Of a DNA stretch of 64,000 nt, positions 41,753 to 50,369 are shown one piece after another. Source of the stretch: Bacteroidia bacterium. GTDB lineage: Bacteria; Bacteroidota; Bacteroidia; Bacteroidales; UBA932. Position 1 is the first letter of the stretch. Each line of letters starts with the position of its first letter. Location of the stretch: NCBI GenBank assembly GCA_021153285.1, contig JAGKTT010000020.1, forward strand, positions 1-64,000. Direction: 5' to 3'. Both the position numbers and the translations under genes were made by a program. The notes beneath the pieces were generated by a model, which was not told the origin of the DNA, searched no databases, and saw only the letters and a program-made list of their open reading frames with translations.

Positions 41753-43570
41753 TTACTCGATTGGAGTTACACCTTCAGCTGTAACTGTGAGGAAGTAGTC
41801 ACGGTCAGCTCTTACATTGTAGTCAGAGAGCTGAGTTCCACCACCGTTGTTGTTGAAGATAAGGTTGCAAGAACCACCGAAGAATTCTGCAGGAACTGTG
41901 AATACTTTGTAATCCTTGTCGTTTACAGTTTCAGTAGCATATGTTCCGCCCGGCCATCCACCGAATGGCTCGCCGTCACCCCAAGAGTATACTGCGAATG
42001 CATCCCAGCCTGTCTGGTCGTCAACATAGATCTTGACTGCAGGAGCAGTACCGAGCTCTGCTGAAGCCTCGCCAGCAACGAGGAAATTGTACTTTGCAAG
42101 TGTTACAAGTGGAGTGTCGTACTGTGCGCCGCTTCCATTGATGATAGGGTGGTAAACCAGATCATAAGCAGTTGCTGTGCTCTCTACAACGTTATATGCA
42201 ACGCCGCCGCAAGTCACTTCTGTCTCAAGAGCTGCACCTGGCCATCCTCCGAAGAGCTCTGGAAGAGCGTCGCCCCAAGCGTAGATATTAGTCACTTCCC
42301 AGCCTGTATTGTCCTGTACGTAGAAGTATACTGGAACTGGATCAGCAGGAGTTTCAGGATCTGGATTCTCTGGTTCTGGATTTTCTGGTTCTGGATTTTC
42401 TGGATTCTCGCCGACAGGCTCGCGGTTAAGAGGATCCTCGATTACCGCGCAATCCTTCTCGTTATAGATTACATAGAAGTGATCAACTACCTCAGCGCTG
42501 AATACTACAGGAATATCTGCTGTCTGAACACCGCCACCGTTGTTGTTGAAGATGAGGTTCTGCTCCTTTCCTTCAACATCTGCTACTGCATATTCGAAGT
42601 ATGTGTATTCTACACCGGCGATAGTCTCAGTACCTGTAGGCTGTGCACCTGGCCAGTTACCTCCGAGATTGTTCTCTGTACCCCACTGGTAAAGAGCGAT
42701 AGCTTCCCATCCAGCCTGGTTGTCTGCGTAAACGCGGATAGTTCCTTCGTGCTCAGGGAGCTTCTCCGGTACCTGGAGAGGGTTCTCGATGATCTCCCAA
42801 TCCTTCTCGTTGAAGATTCTGTAGAAGTGGTCTACCACGTCAGCACTGAATGTCAAAGGAATGTCAGCAGTCTGGATACCACCACCGTTGTTATTGAAGA
42901 TGAGGTTCTGGCTCTTGCCGTCAACATCTTCCACCTTGTACTCGAAGTAAGTGTATTCTACCTCGTTGATAACCTCAGTACCTGTAGGCTGTGCACCTGG
43001 CCAGTTGCCTCCGAGATTGTTTTCAGTACCCCACTGATAGAGAGCGATAGCCTCCCATCCGGCCTGGTTCTCAACATATACGCGGATTGTACCTGGGTGA
43101 TCAGGAAGTGTAGGGATGTATTCCTTTACAGGCTCGCCCCATACAGATACGACTACGCTGGTTCTCTGACCAAGGTCAGCGTTCGATGTATAGGTAGCCA
43201 TTTCCTTCTTGGTAGTGAGTGACAGACCTGAATTCTTAGAATAGAACCAGAAGCCGTCAGCAAGCGAAGTACCCTCTACGAAAGTTGCAGGGTCAAGATA
43301 TACTCCGAAGATGTTGATGTTTACAGATGACTGAGAAAGACGCCATTTTGCATCCTCTACGTATGACTCTGCCTCTGCGCCGTTGAAAGGACCGCAGATA
43401 TAGATCTCGTCAGTGTCATATACTCCTGAAGGGAGCTTGGCCTCGATAAGAATCTTCTGTGCATCTGTTTCGAATGCATATTTGCCTACCGGCTCAGAAT
43501 CACCGAGATTACACGCTGCAAGGAGAGCAACGAAAGGCAAAAGCATCAAGAATTTCAAATACTTTTTCAT
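41753..43570 (-). CDS. Starch-binding lipoprotein with four CBM26-like modules
   Basis: This 605-residue lipoprotein (LLAACNLGDSEP, Cys20) plays the place of SusE/SusF. An N-terminal domain (about 25-150) is followed by modules at about 159-270, 274-382, 412-505 and 511-605. Each has the pattern QxGWxxxxxYxWG ... GGxWPG ... LIFNNNGGG, which matches CBM26-type starch-binding modules. Module 3 keeps the WPG but lacks the NNNGGG. Modules 1 and 2 are almost identical in protein and DNA, indicating recent duplication. A Pro/Glu/Asn repeat linker (ENPEPENPEPENPDPE) separates modules 2 and 3. It is probably surface exposed, holding starch near SusCD and the GH13 encoded 3 nt downstream. Confidence 0.88.
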   Translation of the reverse strand: MKKYLKFLMLLPFVALLAACNLGDSEPVGKYAFETDAQKILIEAKLPSGVYDTDEIYICGPFNGAEAESYVEDAKWRLSQSSVNINIFGVYLDPATFVEGTSLADGFWFYSKNSGLSLTTKKEMATYTSNADLGQRTSVVVSVWGEPVKEYIPTLPDHPGTIRVYVENQAGWEAIALYQWGTENNLGGNWPGAQPTGTEVINEVEYTYFEYKVEDVDGKSQNLIFNNNGGGIQTADIPLTFSADVVDHFYRIFNEKDWEIIENPLQVPEKLPEHEGTIRVYADNQAGWEAIALYQWGTENNLGGNWPGAQPTGTETIAGVEYTYFEYAVADVEGKEQNLIFNNNGGGVQTADIPVVFSAEVVDHFYVIYNEKDCAVIEDPLNREPVGENPENPEPENPEPENPDPETPADPVPVYFYVQDNTGWEVTNIYAWGDALPELFGGWPGAALETEVTCGGVAYNVVESTATAYDLVYHPIINGSGAQYDTPLVTLAKYNFLVAGEASAELGTAPAVKIYVDDQTGWDAFAVYSWGDGEPFGGWPGGTYATETVNDKDYKVFTVPAEFFGGSCNLIFNNNGGGTQLSDYNVRADRDYFLTVTAEGVTPIE

Positions 43571-43910
43571 GGTTTTAAGATATTAATTAAAATGGTGTTT
43601 ATGCGTATAGGTGTTCTTTGTAGTTAAAGGTATGGACTTTTTGCATCACTTCTAATCAAATCCCCCCGTTAAAGAAGTGACTGGTTGATTTGACTGGTTG
43701 AATGGTGCAAATGATGGGGTTTGTCAGAGAATAACTATAGATCTGCAGGGATTTAGTCCGGGATTCATCGGCATCAAATTCTGAGGTTTCTGTCAGTACC
43801 GTATGAAAAATATATCTATCTTTGTCCTGAATTAGCAGTCCCGGCAGGTCTTTGGTCTCAGACCGGGGTTGTTACCTTTTATTATTTTAAGAAAAGAGAG
43901 ATCGTTTTTG
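43571..43910. promoter_or_regulatory. Divergent control region, binding lipoprotein / murA
   Basis: This 340-bp gap holds control signals and no gene. On the plus strand, TATCTTTG at 43817-43824 is a good -7 box for murA. On the minus strand, TACCTTTA (43625-43632) is a weaker candidate for the lipoprotein operon. Upstream of it are an inverted repeat, TCACTTCT (43646-43653) and AGAAGTGA (43673-43680), and a direct repeat, TGACTGGTTGA at 43678-43688 and 43691-43701. These could be an operator. No protein-regulator assignment can be made. Confidence 0.45.
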
Positions 43911-45224
43911 ATGAGTTCATTCGTTATAGAAGGCGGCCACAAGCTTAGTGGTACGATAAGACCTCAGGGAGCCAAGAATGAGGCCCTTCAGGTGATCAGT
44001 GCGGTGCTTCTGACCAAGGAGAAGGTTAAGATTTCTAATATCCCCGAAATCCTGGATGTCCGTAATCTGATTCTTCTGCTTGAGGGAATGGGAGTAAAAG
44101 TTACCAGACACGAAAAGGGAGTCTATACTTTCCAGGCCGATGAGATTGATACAGATTATATTGCCAGCGCTGATTTTGTGGGAAAATGTGCGAAACTGCG
44201 TGGCTCGGTGATGGTCGTAGGACCTTTGTTGACCCGATTCCGCAAGGCATATTTCCCGAAGCCGGGCGGTGACCAGATCGGACGGAGAAGGGTGGATACC
44301 CATATCCTCGGATTTATGAATCTGGGTGCATTGCAGGAATATGACACAGACAAGAAAGCCTTCCATCTTCACGTCCCTGAGGGTGAGTCTCTACAAGGAA
44401 AATATATGCTTCTTGACGAGGCTTCAGTGACAGGAACGGCCAATATCGTGATGGCTGCCTGCCTTGCCAAGGGTGAGACTATAATATATAATGCGGCCTG
44501 CGAGCCTTATGTCCAGCAGCTTTGCAGAATGCTTGTGCGGATGGGTGCCCGTATCGAGGGAATAGGGTCCAATCTGTTGAAGATCAATGGAGTGGAATCC
44601 CTTGGCGGAACCGAACATAAGATTCTTCCTGATATGATCGAAATCGGTTCTTTCATCGCTATGGCGGCAATGAACCGCAGTTCGCTGACCATAAAGGATG
44701 TGGCATACGATCAGCTCGGAATGATTCCGGAAGCTTTCCGCCGTCTGGGTGTGAATCTGGAGCGTCGTGGCGATGATATCTATATTCCTGAGCAGGAAAG
44801 TTATGTGATCGATTCGTTTCTGGATGGCTCGATCCTGCATATGGCAGATGCCCCTTGGCCTGGTCTTTCACCTGACCTTATCAGTGTGATCATCGTGATG
44901 GCGACACAGTGCCGGGGAAGCGTGCTGGTTCACCAGAAAATGTTCGAGAGCCGCCTTTTCTTCGTGGACAAGCTCATCGATATGGGAGCTCAGATCATCC
45001 TCTGCGATCCTCACAGAGTAGTCGTGGTGGGACACGATCACCGCTATCAGCTCAGAGCCGGACAGATGGCTTCTCCAGACATCAGAGCAGGTATCGCAAT
45101 GCTTATCGCGGCTATGTCTGCAAAAGGAACCAGTGTCATCAGCAACATCGAGCAGATTGACCGTGGATATGAAGAAATCGATGTCCGTCTGAACGCACTC
45201 GGGGCGCGCATTTCCCGTCAGTAA
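43911..45224 (+). CDS. murA: UDP-N-acetylglucosamine 1-carboxyvinyltransferase
   Basis: MurA transfers enolpyruvate from PEP to UDP-GlcNAc, the first committed step of peptidoglycan synthesis. The 437-residue protein begins MSSFVIEGGHKLSGTIRPQG, with the conserved KNEALQVISA, and has the family's two-domain inside-out barrel pattern (GPLLTRFRKAYFPKPGGDQIG). The usual Cys-containing loop position reads PKPGGDQIGRR, so an Asp form of the active-site loop (fosfomycin-insensitive type) is possible. An upstream TTG in the same frame is not favoured. A housekeeping gene here splits the glucan locus into two blocks. Confidence 0.93.
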   Translation: MSSFVIEGGHKLSGTIRPQGAKNEALQVISAVLLTKEKVKISNIPEILDVRNLILLLEGMGVKVTRHEKGVYTFQADEIDTDYIASADFVGKCAKLRGSVMVVGPLLTRFRKAYFPKPGGDQIGRRRVDTHILGFMNLGALQEYDTDKKAFHLHVPEGESLQGKYMLLDEASVTGTANIVMAACLAKGETIIYNAACEPYVQQLCRMLVRMGARIEGIGSNLLKINGVESLGGTEHKILPDMIEIGSFIAMAAMNRSSLTIKDVAYDQLGMIPEAFRRLGVNLERRGDDIYIPEQESYVIDSFLDGSILHMADAPWPGLSPDLISVIIVMATQCRGSVLVHQKMFESRLFFVDKLIDMGAQIILCDPHRVVVVGHDHRYQLRAGQMASPDIRAGIAMLIAAMSAKGTSVISNIEQIDRGYEEIDVRLNALGARISRQ

Positions 45225-45249
45225 ACCCTAACTGTCCATATATGAATTT

Positions 45250-45438
45250 CGAAAGCACAAAATCGTCTGGTTTTGTGCTTTCGTCATTGAAATTGGCCTT
45301 CGAAAGCACGTATTCGGGCATTCCCGTGCTTTCGAACCTTGAAAAGACAGCCGAAAGCACAGAATCAGGCGTTTCCGTGCTTTCGGACTCCAATCTGGCA
45401 GTCGAAAGAACGAAATAGGGCATTTCTGTGCTTTCGAC
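45250..45438. repeat. Left REP array (51-bp palindromic repeat), about 3.7 units
   Basis: Units start at 45250, 45301, 45352 and 45403, exactly 51 bp apart. Each has a hairpin with arms based on CGAAAGCAC / GTGCTTTCG and a short spacer. The first unit has a 13-bp perfect stem and may also terminate murA. The array ends right at the stop codon of the transposase gene. Confidence 0.88.
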
Positions 45439-46215
45439 TCAGTGTCCGGGCTGGGGGAATATTGTCTCGACGATCGAATTGTCCAGTTTCAGGATATTTC
45501 GGATCTGCCGGTTGGATGCATTGTATTTCTGATGCATATGACGAGCCATCTCTATACGTTCCTTGACTCCTAGTTGAGTCGGATTTTTCATATTGTATAT
45601 TTTCACGCATAGTCCGTCGTATACCATTGCCTTGGCTGATGGCAGGTGGATGTTATTGCTGCGGCAGATTTCTCGTTTCTCCTTGACTTTCAGAGAGTCG
45701 TAAGGCACTGATGGAAGCAGCTTGGAGAAGGGGTTGAAGAAAGAAGCGCCAGCTCCCCACGGATATGAAAAAGGAGTGCAGTCAGGCCTGACTATGAAGC
45801 CGTTACGATTGGCATAAACGATTTCGTTTCTCAGACTTTGAAGGCTGTCTATCTGGATGAGCTGGCATTTGAAATCTTTAAGATTTACCACTTTGCCACT
45901 TCTGATGAAGTGTCTTTGCAACATCAGCTTGAACATATCGAATAGTTCGATACCTTTGATGGAATCTCCTGAGAAAATCATATGCAGGTGATTGTTCATC
46001 AGGACGAAAGTGTATACTTTGACCTCAGGTGAACGGAGACAGCATATTCCCAGCATATTCATTCCTGATTTAAAGTCTTCTTTGTCGCTGAATATGATAT
46101 CAGCTTTATGGCCGTCTGTATATAAGTGCCAGAAAGGGGATTCTTTCTTGAATCTGAATTCGCAGTCCTGTTCCAGATCTCGGAACGATACTGCTTCGAT
46201 GGATGTTTTCATCAT
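45439..46215 (-). CDS. REP-associated tyrosine transposase (Y1/HUH family)
   Basis: A protein of about 258 residues with the HUH core NNHLHMIFSGDS (His76, His78). Farther on is a tyrosine in IVYANRNGFIV, matching the single-Tyr nucleophile helix of Y1 transposases. The C-terminal third is helix-turn-helix-like (KYNASNRQIRNILKLD). Y1 enzymes of the RAYT type nick single-stranded DNA at REP hairpins. That fits the flanking arrays of 51-bp palindromes on both sides. A strong promoter lies upstream. A TTG three codons earlier is also open; ATG at 46215 or 46212 is preferred. Confidence 0.82.
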   Translation of the reverse strand: MMKTSIEAVSFRDLEQDCEFRFKKESPFWHLYTDGHKADIIFSDKEDFKSGMNMLGICCLRSPEVKVYTFVLMNNHLHMIFSGDSIKGIELFDMFKLMLQRHFIRSGKVVNLKDFKCQLIQIDSLQSLRNEIVYANRNGFIVRPDCTPFSYPWGAGASFFNPFSKLLPSVPYDSLKVKEKREICRSNNIHLPSAKAMVYDGLCVKIYNMKNPTQLGVKERIEMARHMHQKYNASNRQIRNILKLDNSIVETIFPQPGH

Positions 46216-46338
46216 AGCGCACAATTTAAGTTAATGATAGTTACTGGGCGCGCTTTCATTAGAGAGGGGCTTCAGATACCCCGGCCAGACCGGCCTGCAG
46301 AGCTTGTGTACATTATCAATGTCTGCGCATATTTTGAG

Positions 46339-46368
46339 CAAATATATAGGATTTAATCTTCAGTTCAA
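46339..46368 (-). promoter_or_regulatory. Promoter of the transposase gene
   Basis: On the minus strand TATATTTG (46346-46339) is a perfect -7 box and TTG (46368-46366) stands 19 nt upstream, the textbook Bacteroidetes arrangement. The predicted leader is about 115 nt. The rest of 46216-46402 holds only a partial CCCCGGCC palindrome near 46280. Confidence 0.65.
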
Positions 46369-46402
46369 TGGACAATATTTAAATTTTGCATCTATAATTA
46401 AT

Positions 46403-46949
46403 CGAAAGCACGTATTCGGGCATTCCCGTGCTTTCGAACCTTGAAACGACAGCCGAAAGCACAGAGAGGGGCGTTTCCGTGCTTTGGCCATTGAAATTGG
46501 CCTTCGAAAGAACGTATTCGGGCATTTCTGTGCTTTCGAACGGTGAAAAGACAGCCGAAAGCACAGAATGGGGCGTTCCCGTGCTTTGGTCATTGAAATT
46601 GGCCTTCGAAAGCACGTATTCGGGCATTTCTGTGCTTTCGAACGATGAAAAGACAGCCGAAAGCACAGAATGAGGCGTTTCCGTGCTTTGGCCATTGAAA
46701 TTGGCCTTCGAAAGAACGTATTCGGGCATTTCCGTGCTTTCGGACGGTGAAACGACAGCCGAAAGCACAGAATGGGGCGTTCCCGTGCTTTGGCCATTGA
46801 AATTGGCCTTCGAAAGCACGTATTCGGGCATTCCCGTGCTTTCGAACGGTGAAACGACAGCCGAAAGCACAGAATGGGGCGTTTCCGTGCTTTGGCCATT
46901 GAAATTGGCCTTCGAAAGCACGTATTCGGGCGTTCCCGTGCTTTGGGAT
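46403..46949. repeat. Right REP array: 102-bp dimers of a 51-bp palindromic unit
   Basis: Dimers start at 46403, 46505, 46607, 46709, 46811 and 46913, exactly 102 bp apart; the last is partial. Each dimer is an A unit (CGAAAGCACGTATTCGGGCA...) and a B unit (CGAAAGCACAGAATGGGGCG...), each 51 bp with a GAAAGCAC/GTGCTTT-type hairpin. Because 102 and 51 are multiples of three, both strands show long open frames with 34-residue repeats. I take these as artefacts, not genes. 46950-47128 contains no further gene. Confidence 0.9.
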
Positions 46950-47128
46950 TGATGTGTGAAGGATGCGGGGGATTTCTGCGTGAAGTGGAGCTGCTTCGTC
47001 AATGAAATCCGACCGTTCGTCATAGTCTTCGGACAGTTCATCTTATATATTTCATATATAAATCAAATCTGTGTATATTCGTAGGATGTGTAAGTAGACA
47101 CATTGGAAAACGAAGCAGATTTTAAGTT

Positions 47129-49064
47129 ATGAAGATATCATTCAAAAGTTTATTGATGGGTACAGTTGCAGTGGCCGCTATGGCTTCCTGTGCATCGGAA
47201 AATGGTGCACTCGTCGTACCTGAGGCTCCGCTCGAGGAGTGCGTCTATATGGGCGACAAGACAGAATTTGCAGTATGGGCTCCGGATGCTGATGCGGCTC
47301 GTTTGAGGCTTTATCAGTCGGCTTCCGAGGAGGCTGCCTTCAAGACCGTGGATATGAAGCTCGGAAAGGACGGACTTTGGAAGGCGACAGTGAAAGAAGA
47401 CGTGAAGGACGCTTTCTATACATTCCAGGTGCAGAAGAACGGACAGTGGCTTGAGGAGACCGAAGGTATTGCGGCTAAGGCTGTCGGAGTAAACGGTACT
47501 CGCGGTGCAGTGATCGATTGGAATGAGACAGATCCTGAGGGATGGGCTGAGGACAAGAGCCCGCTCATCAAGCCTTCGGACATCATCGTTTATGAGATGC
47601 ATCACAGGGATTTCTCCATCCATCAGACTTCTGGAGTGAACAATAAGGGTAAGTATCTTGCTCTTACAGAGGAAGGTACAAAGAATCCTGACGGTCTCGC
47701 TACCGGTATCGACCATCTCAAGGAGATCGGAGTGACTTATGTCCAGCTTCTCCCTTCTACAGACTTCGTCACTGTGGATGAGACACGTCTTGAGGACAAT
47801 CAGTATAACTGGGGATATGATCCATACAACTACAATGCTGTCGAGGGTTCGTATTCTACAGACCCATACAATCCGGTTACCCGTATCAAGGAATTCAAGC
47901 AGATGATCCAGGCTCTTCATAAGGCTGGCTTCCGCGTGATTCTCGATGTGGTTTACAATCACACTTCTGATGCATTCAAGACCGGTTTCGAACGCACAAT
48001 GCCGGGATATTTCTACCGTATGCGTGAAGATGGAAGCTTCTTCAACGGTTCGGGCTGCGGAAATGAGACAGCTTCGGAGCAGGAAATGTTCCGCAAATAT
48101 ATGATCGAGTCGCTCGAGTGGTGGATGAAGGAATATCATATCGACGGATTCCGCTTTGACCTTATGGCACATCATCAGCGAGCGTCTTCACGCGATTGAC
48201 CCTGATGTGGTGATTTATGGAGAAGGTTGGGCAGCGGAGGCTCCGGCATATCCTGCTGAGGAAATTGCCCTTAAGGCCAATACCTATATGCTCGACAAGG
48301 TGGGCGCATTCAGCGACAATATCCGTGATGCTGTCCGTGGCCCTCTCGGCTGTGAAAATGCCGGTTTTATGGACGGTGTGGCCGGAAACAAGGAGAACAT
48401 CCATTTCGGAATCGCCGGTGGAGTCGAGCACCCTCAGGTGAGCGTGGAACGCTGGACCAACAATCCTCTCCAGCACGTAAGCTATGTCAGCTGTCACGAT
48501 GACCATTGTCTTCGCGACCGTCTCGAAGAAGCTACCAAGGCGACTGAAAAGGAGCGTCTTGCAATGGTAAAGCTCGCTCAGACAGCGGTTTACACTTCTC
48601 AGGGTATCCCATTCATCTTCAATGGCGAGGAACTCTACCGTCACAAGCAGGGAGTGAAGAACAGCTACAACAAGCCGGACTCGATCAATGCGATCGACTG
48701 GACATACAAGACCACATACAAGGATCTCGTGGATTATTATGCGGGTCTTGCAGCCATCCGTCACGCGCATCCTGGCTTCTGCCTGGGTGATCCTGATCTG
48801 GTTCGCGAGAAGCTTCAGTTCATCGAGGTGAATGACCCTTGCGTAGTGGCATTCCGTATCAGCGGACTCGAAGGAATCGATTCGGCGAAGTCTCTCACAG
48901 TCCTTCTCAACGGTTCGAAGAAGGCAGCGAAGGTGGAGATACCTCAGGGCAATTACACCGTCCTTGCAAAGAACGGCCAGGCGGATGCCGAGGGCCTCGG
49001 AGCTTATTCGGGCAATACAATTTCAGCTGCTGCCACTTCAGCTACAATATTGGCGGAAAATTAA
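47129..49064 (+). pseudogene. pulA: Type I pullulanase (GH13 with CBM48), frameshifted
   Basis: The 5' part (47129-48199) encodes a lipoprotein signal (AMASCASENG), a CBM48-like domain (FAVWAPDADAARLRLY), the type I pullulanase motif YNWGYDP, region I VILDVVYNHTS and region II GFRFDLM, then runs out of frame to a stop. The 3' part continues in another frame from about 48165 with ISERLHAIDPDVVIYGEGW (region III, catalytic Glu), region IV CHDD and the C-terminal beta domain, to 49064. Intact relatives read LMGIHDIETM here. About 23-26 nt are missing at 48170-48180, not a multiple of three. It is a decayed gene or a sequence error; both halves are otherwise well preserved. Confidence 0.85.
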
Positions 49065-49077
49065 TAAAAATCAAGAT

Positions 49078-50298
49078 ATGAAGAAAATAGCAATTGCACT
49101 TACAGCTGCACTTTTTGCAATGGCCTGCAGCCAGGCTCCGCAGAACCAGCAGCCACTTGAGAATTCAGTGGTTTATGAAATGAATGTACGTCAGTACACT
49201 CCGGAGGGAACATTCGCTGCCGCGCAGCAGGAACTTCCTCGTCTCCAGGAGCTTGGAATCGATATTCTCTGGCTTATGCCGATCCATCCGATCGGAGTGA
49301 AGGAGCGTAAGGGTACTCTCGGTTCTTACTACGCTATCGCTGACTATAAGGCTATCAATCCTGAATTCGGTACAATGGCTGATTTCGAGAACTTCCTTGC
49401 TGAAGCACACAAACTTGGCTTCCGCGTGATCCTCGACTGTGTGGCTAACCATACTTCTCCTGATGCAAAGTGGATCAATGAATGCCCTGCAGACTGGTAT
49501 ATGCGTGATTCTCTGGGTAATACAGTAGTGAACTATGACTGGTACGACATTGCAGAGCTGAATTATGACAAGCGTGAGGTGTGGGATGCGATGGCTGACC
49601 AGATGCGTTTCTGGATGGAGAAAGGCGTGGACGGTTTCCGTTGCGATATGGCTTGTGAGGTTCCGCTCGAGTTCTGGCAGGAAACCATCTCAGCTCTTCG
49701 TGCAGACTATCCAGGAATGTATATGCTTGCAGAGGGTGAAGAGCCTAAGCTGCATTCACTTTCAGGCTTCAATTCATCATATGCCTGGGAACTCCATCAT
49801 ATGCTGAATGCAATCGCACGCGGTGAGAAGAACATTCCTGAACTTCTTGAGTATATTCAGAAAGATGCTGAAAGACATCCGGCAGATGCTTTCCGTCTTA
49901 TGTTCACATCCAATCACGATGAGAACTCTTGGGCCGGTACCGAGTTCGAGAGAATGGGCGATGCAGCCAAGCTTATGGCTGTGCTGACATTCACCCTTCC
50001 TAACGGACAGCCGCTTATCTACACAGGTCAGGAAATGGGATGGAAGAAGAGATTCGAGTTCTTCGAGAAGGATCCGATCCCGGCTTGGGAGAAGAACGAG
50101 TATTTCGACTTCTACAAGTGGCTCATTGACATCCGTCATAACAATCCTGCACTTGCATCAGGCGACAAGGGTGGCAAGTTCGAGGTGGTTTCCACTGATG
50201 ACAGCACTCTCGTGTTCACACGTACCCTTCCTGAGAACAAGGTTACTGTAAAGGCTCAGCTCAAGGCTCCTTGGTCATACGAAATCATTGCAGAATAA
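49078..50298 (+). CDS. GH13 alpha-amylase family lipoprotein
   Basis: A 406-residue lipoprotein (LFAMACSQAPQNQ) with a GH13 barrel: region I VILDCVANHTS, region II GFRCDMACE (Asp190), region III MLAEGE (Glu219) and region IV TSNHDE (Asp281). There is no acidic stretch directly after the lipid Cys, so a periplasmic location is plausible. It resembles 25688-27055 and 40415-41749. The start at 49078 is chosen because upstream in-frame codons lie in the pullulanase gene and lack a signal. It sits 13 nt after that gene. Confidence 0.92.
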   Translation: MKKIAIALTAALFAMACSQAPQNQQPLENSVVYEMNVRQYTPEGTFAAAQQELPRLQELGIDILWLMPIHPIGVKERKGTLGSYYAIADYKAINPEFGTMADFENFLAEAHKLGFRVILDCVANHTSPDAKWINECPADWYMRDSLGNTVVNYDWYDIAELNYDKREVWDAMADQMRFWMEKGVDGFRCDMACEVPLEFWQETISALRADYPGMYMLAEGEEPKLHSLSGFNSSYAWELHHMLNAIARGEKNIPELLEYIQKDAERHPADAFRLMFTSNHDENSWAGTEFERMGDAAKLMAVLTFTLPNGQPLIYTGQEMGWKKRFEFFEKDPIPAWEKNEYFDFYKWLIDIRHNNPALASGDKGGKFEVVSTDDSTLVFTRTLPENKVTVKAQLKAPWSYEIIAE

Positions 50299-50308
50299 AT
50301 AATATCGT

Positions 50309-50354
50309 GGTCCCCGGCCGGAAGGACAATGTCATTGCCGGCCTGACCGGGGAT
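50309..50354. repeat. GC-rich palindrome between two GH13 genes
   Basis: TCCCCGGCCGG (about 50311) pairs with CCGGCCTGACCGGGGA (ending 50353) across AAGGACAATGTCATTG. It is similar to the palindrome at 2883-2907. It lies within the operon and may affect message stability. Confidence 0.55.
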
Positions 50355-50369
50355 CTGTTAAAGATAAAG

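Noticed and set aside
42149..43222. 357-codon plus-strand frame over the binding-lipoprotein gene
   Set aside because: It is a shadow of the repeated CBM26-like modules on the opposite strand. Its product is Cys/Val/Leu-rich and has no family signature.
46403..46949. CRISPR array look-alike with regular palindromic repeats
   Set aside because: The sequences between palindromes are themselves repeated from unit to unit, so there are no unique spacers. No cas gene is nearby and a RAYT gene is adjacent.
46360..47041. Minus-strand frames of 179 and 220 codons with 34-residue repeats, and similar plus-strand frames
   Set aside because: They arise because the repeat unit is a multiple of three. 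Frames are open on both strands at once, with no start context, signal or family similarity.
47150..48175. 341-codon minus-strand frame over the pullulanase 5' part
   Set aside because: It is antisense to strong GH13 and CBM48 motifs and shows no coding features of its own.
48156..49064. Independent short GH13 gene starting at a TTG in the pullulanase 3' half
   Set aside because: It lacks a signal peptide, region I and region II, and continues the pullulanase homology without a gap. It is the downstream half of one frameshifted gene.
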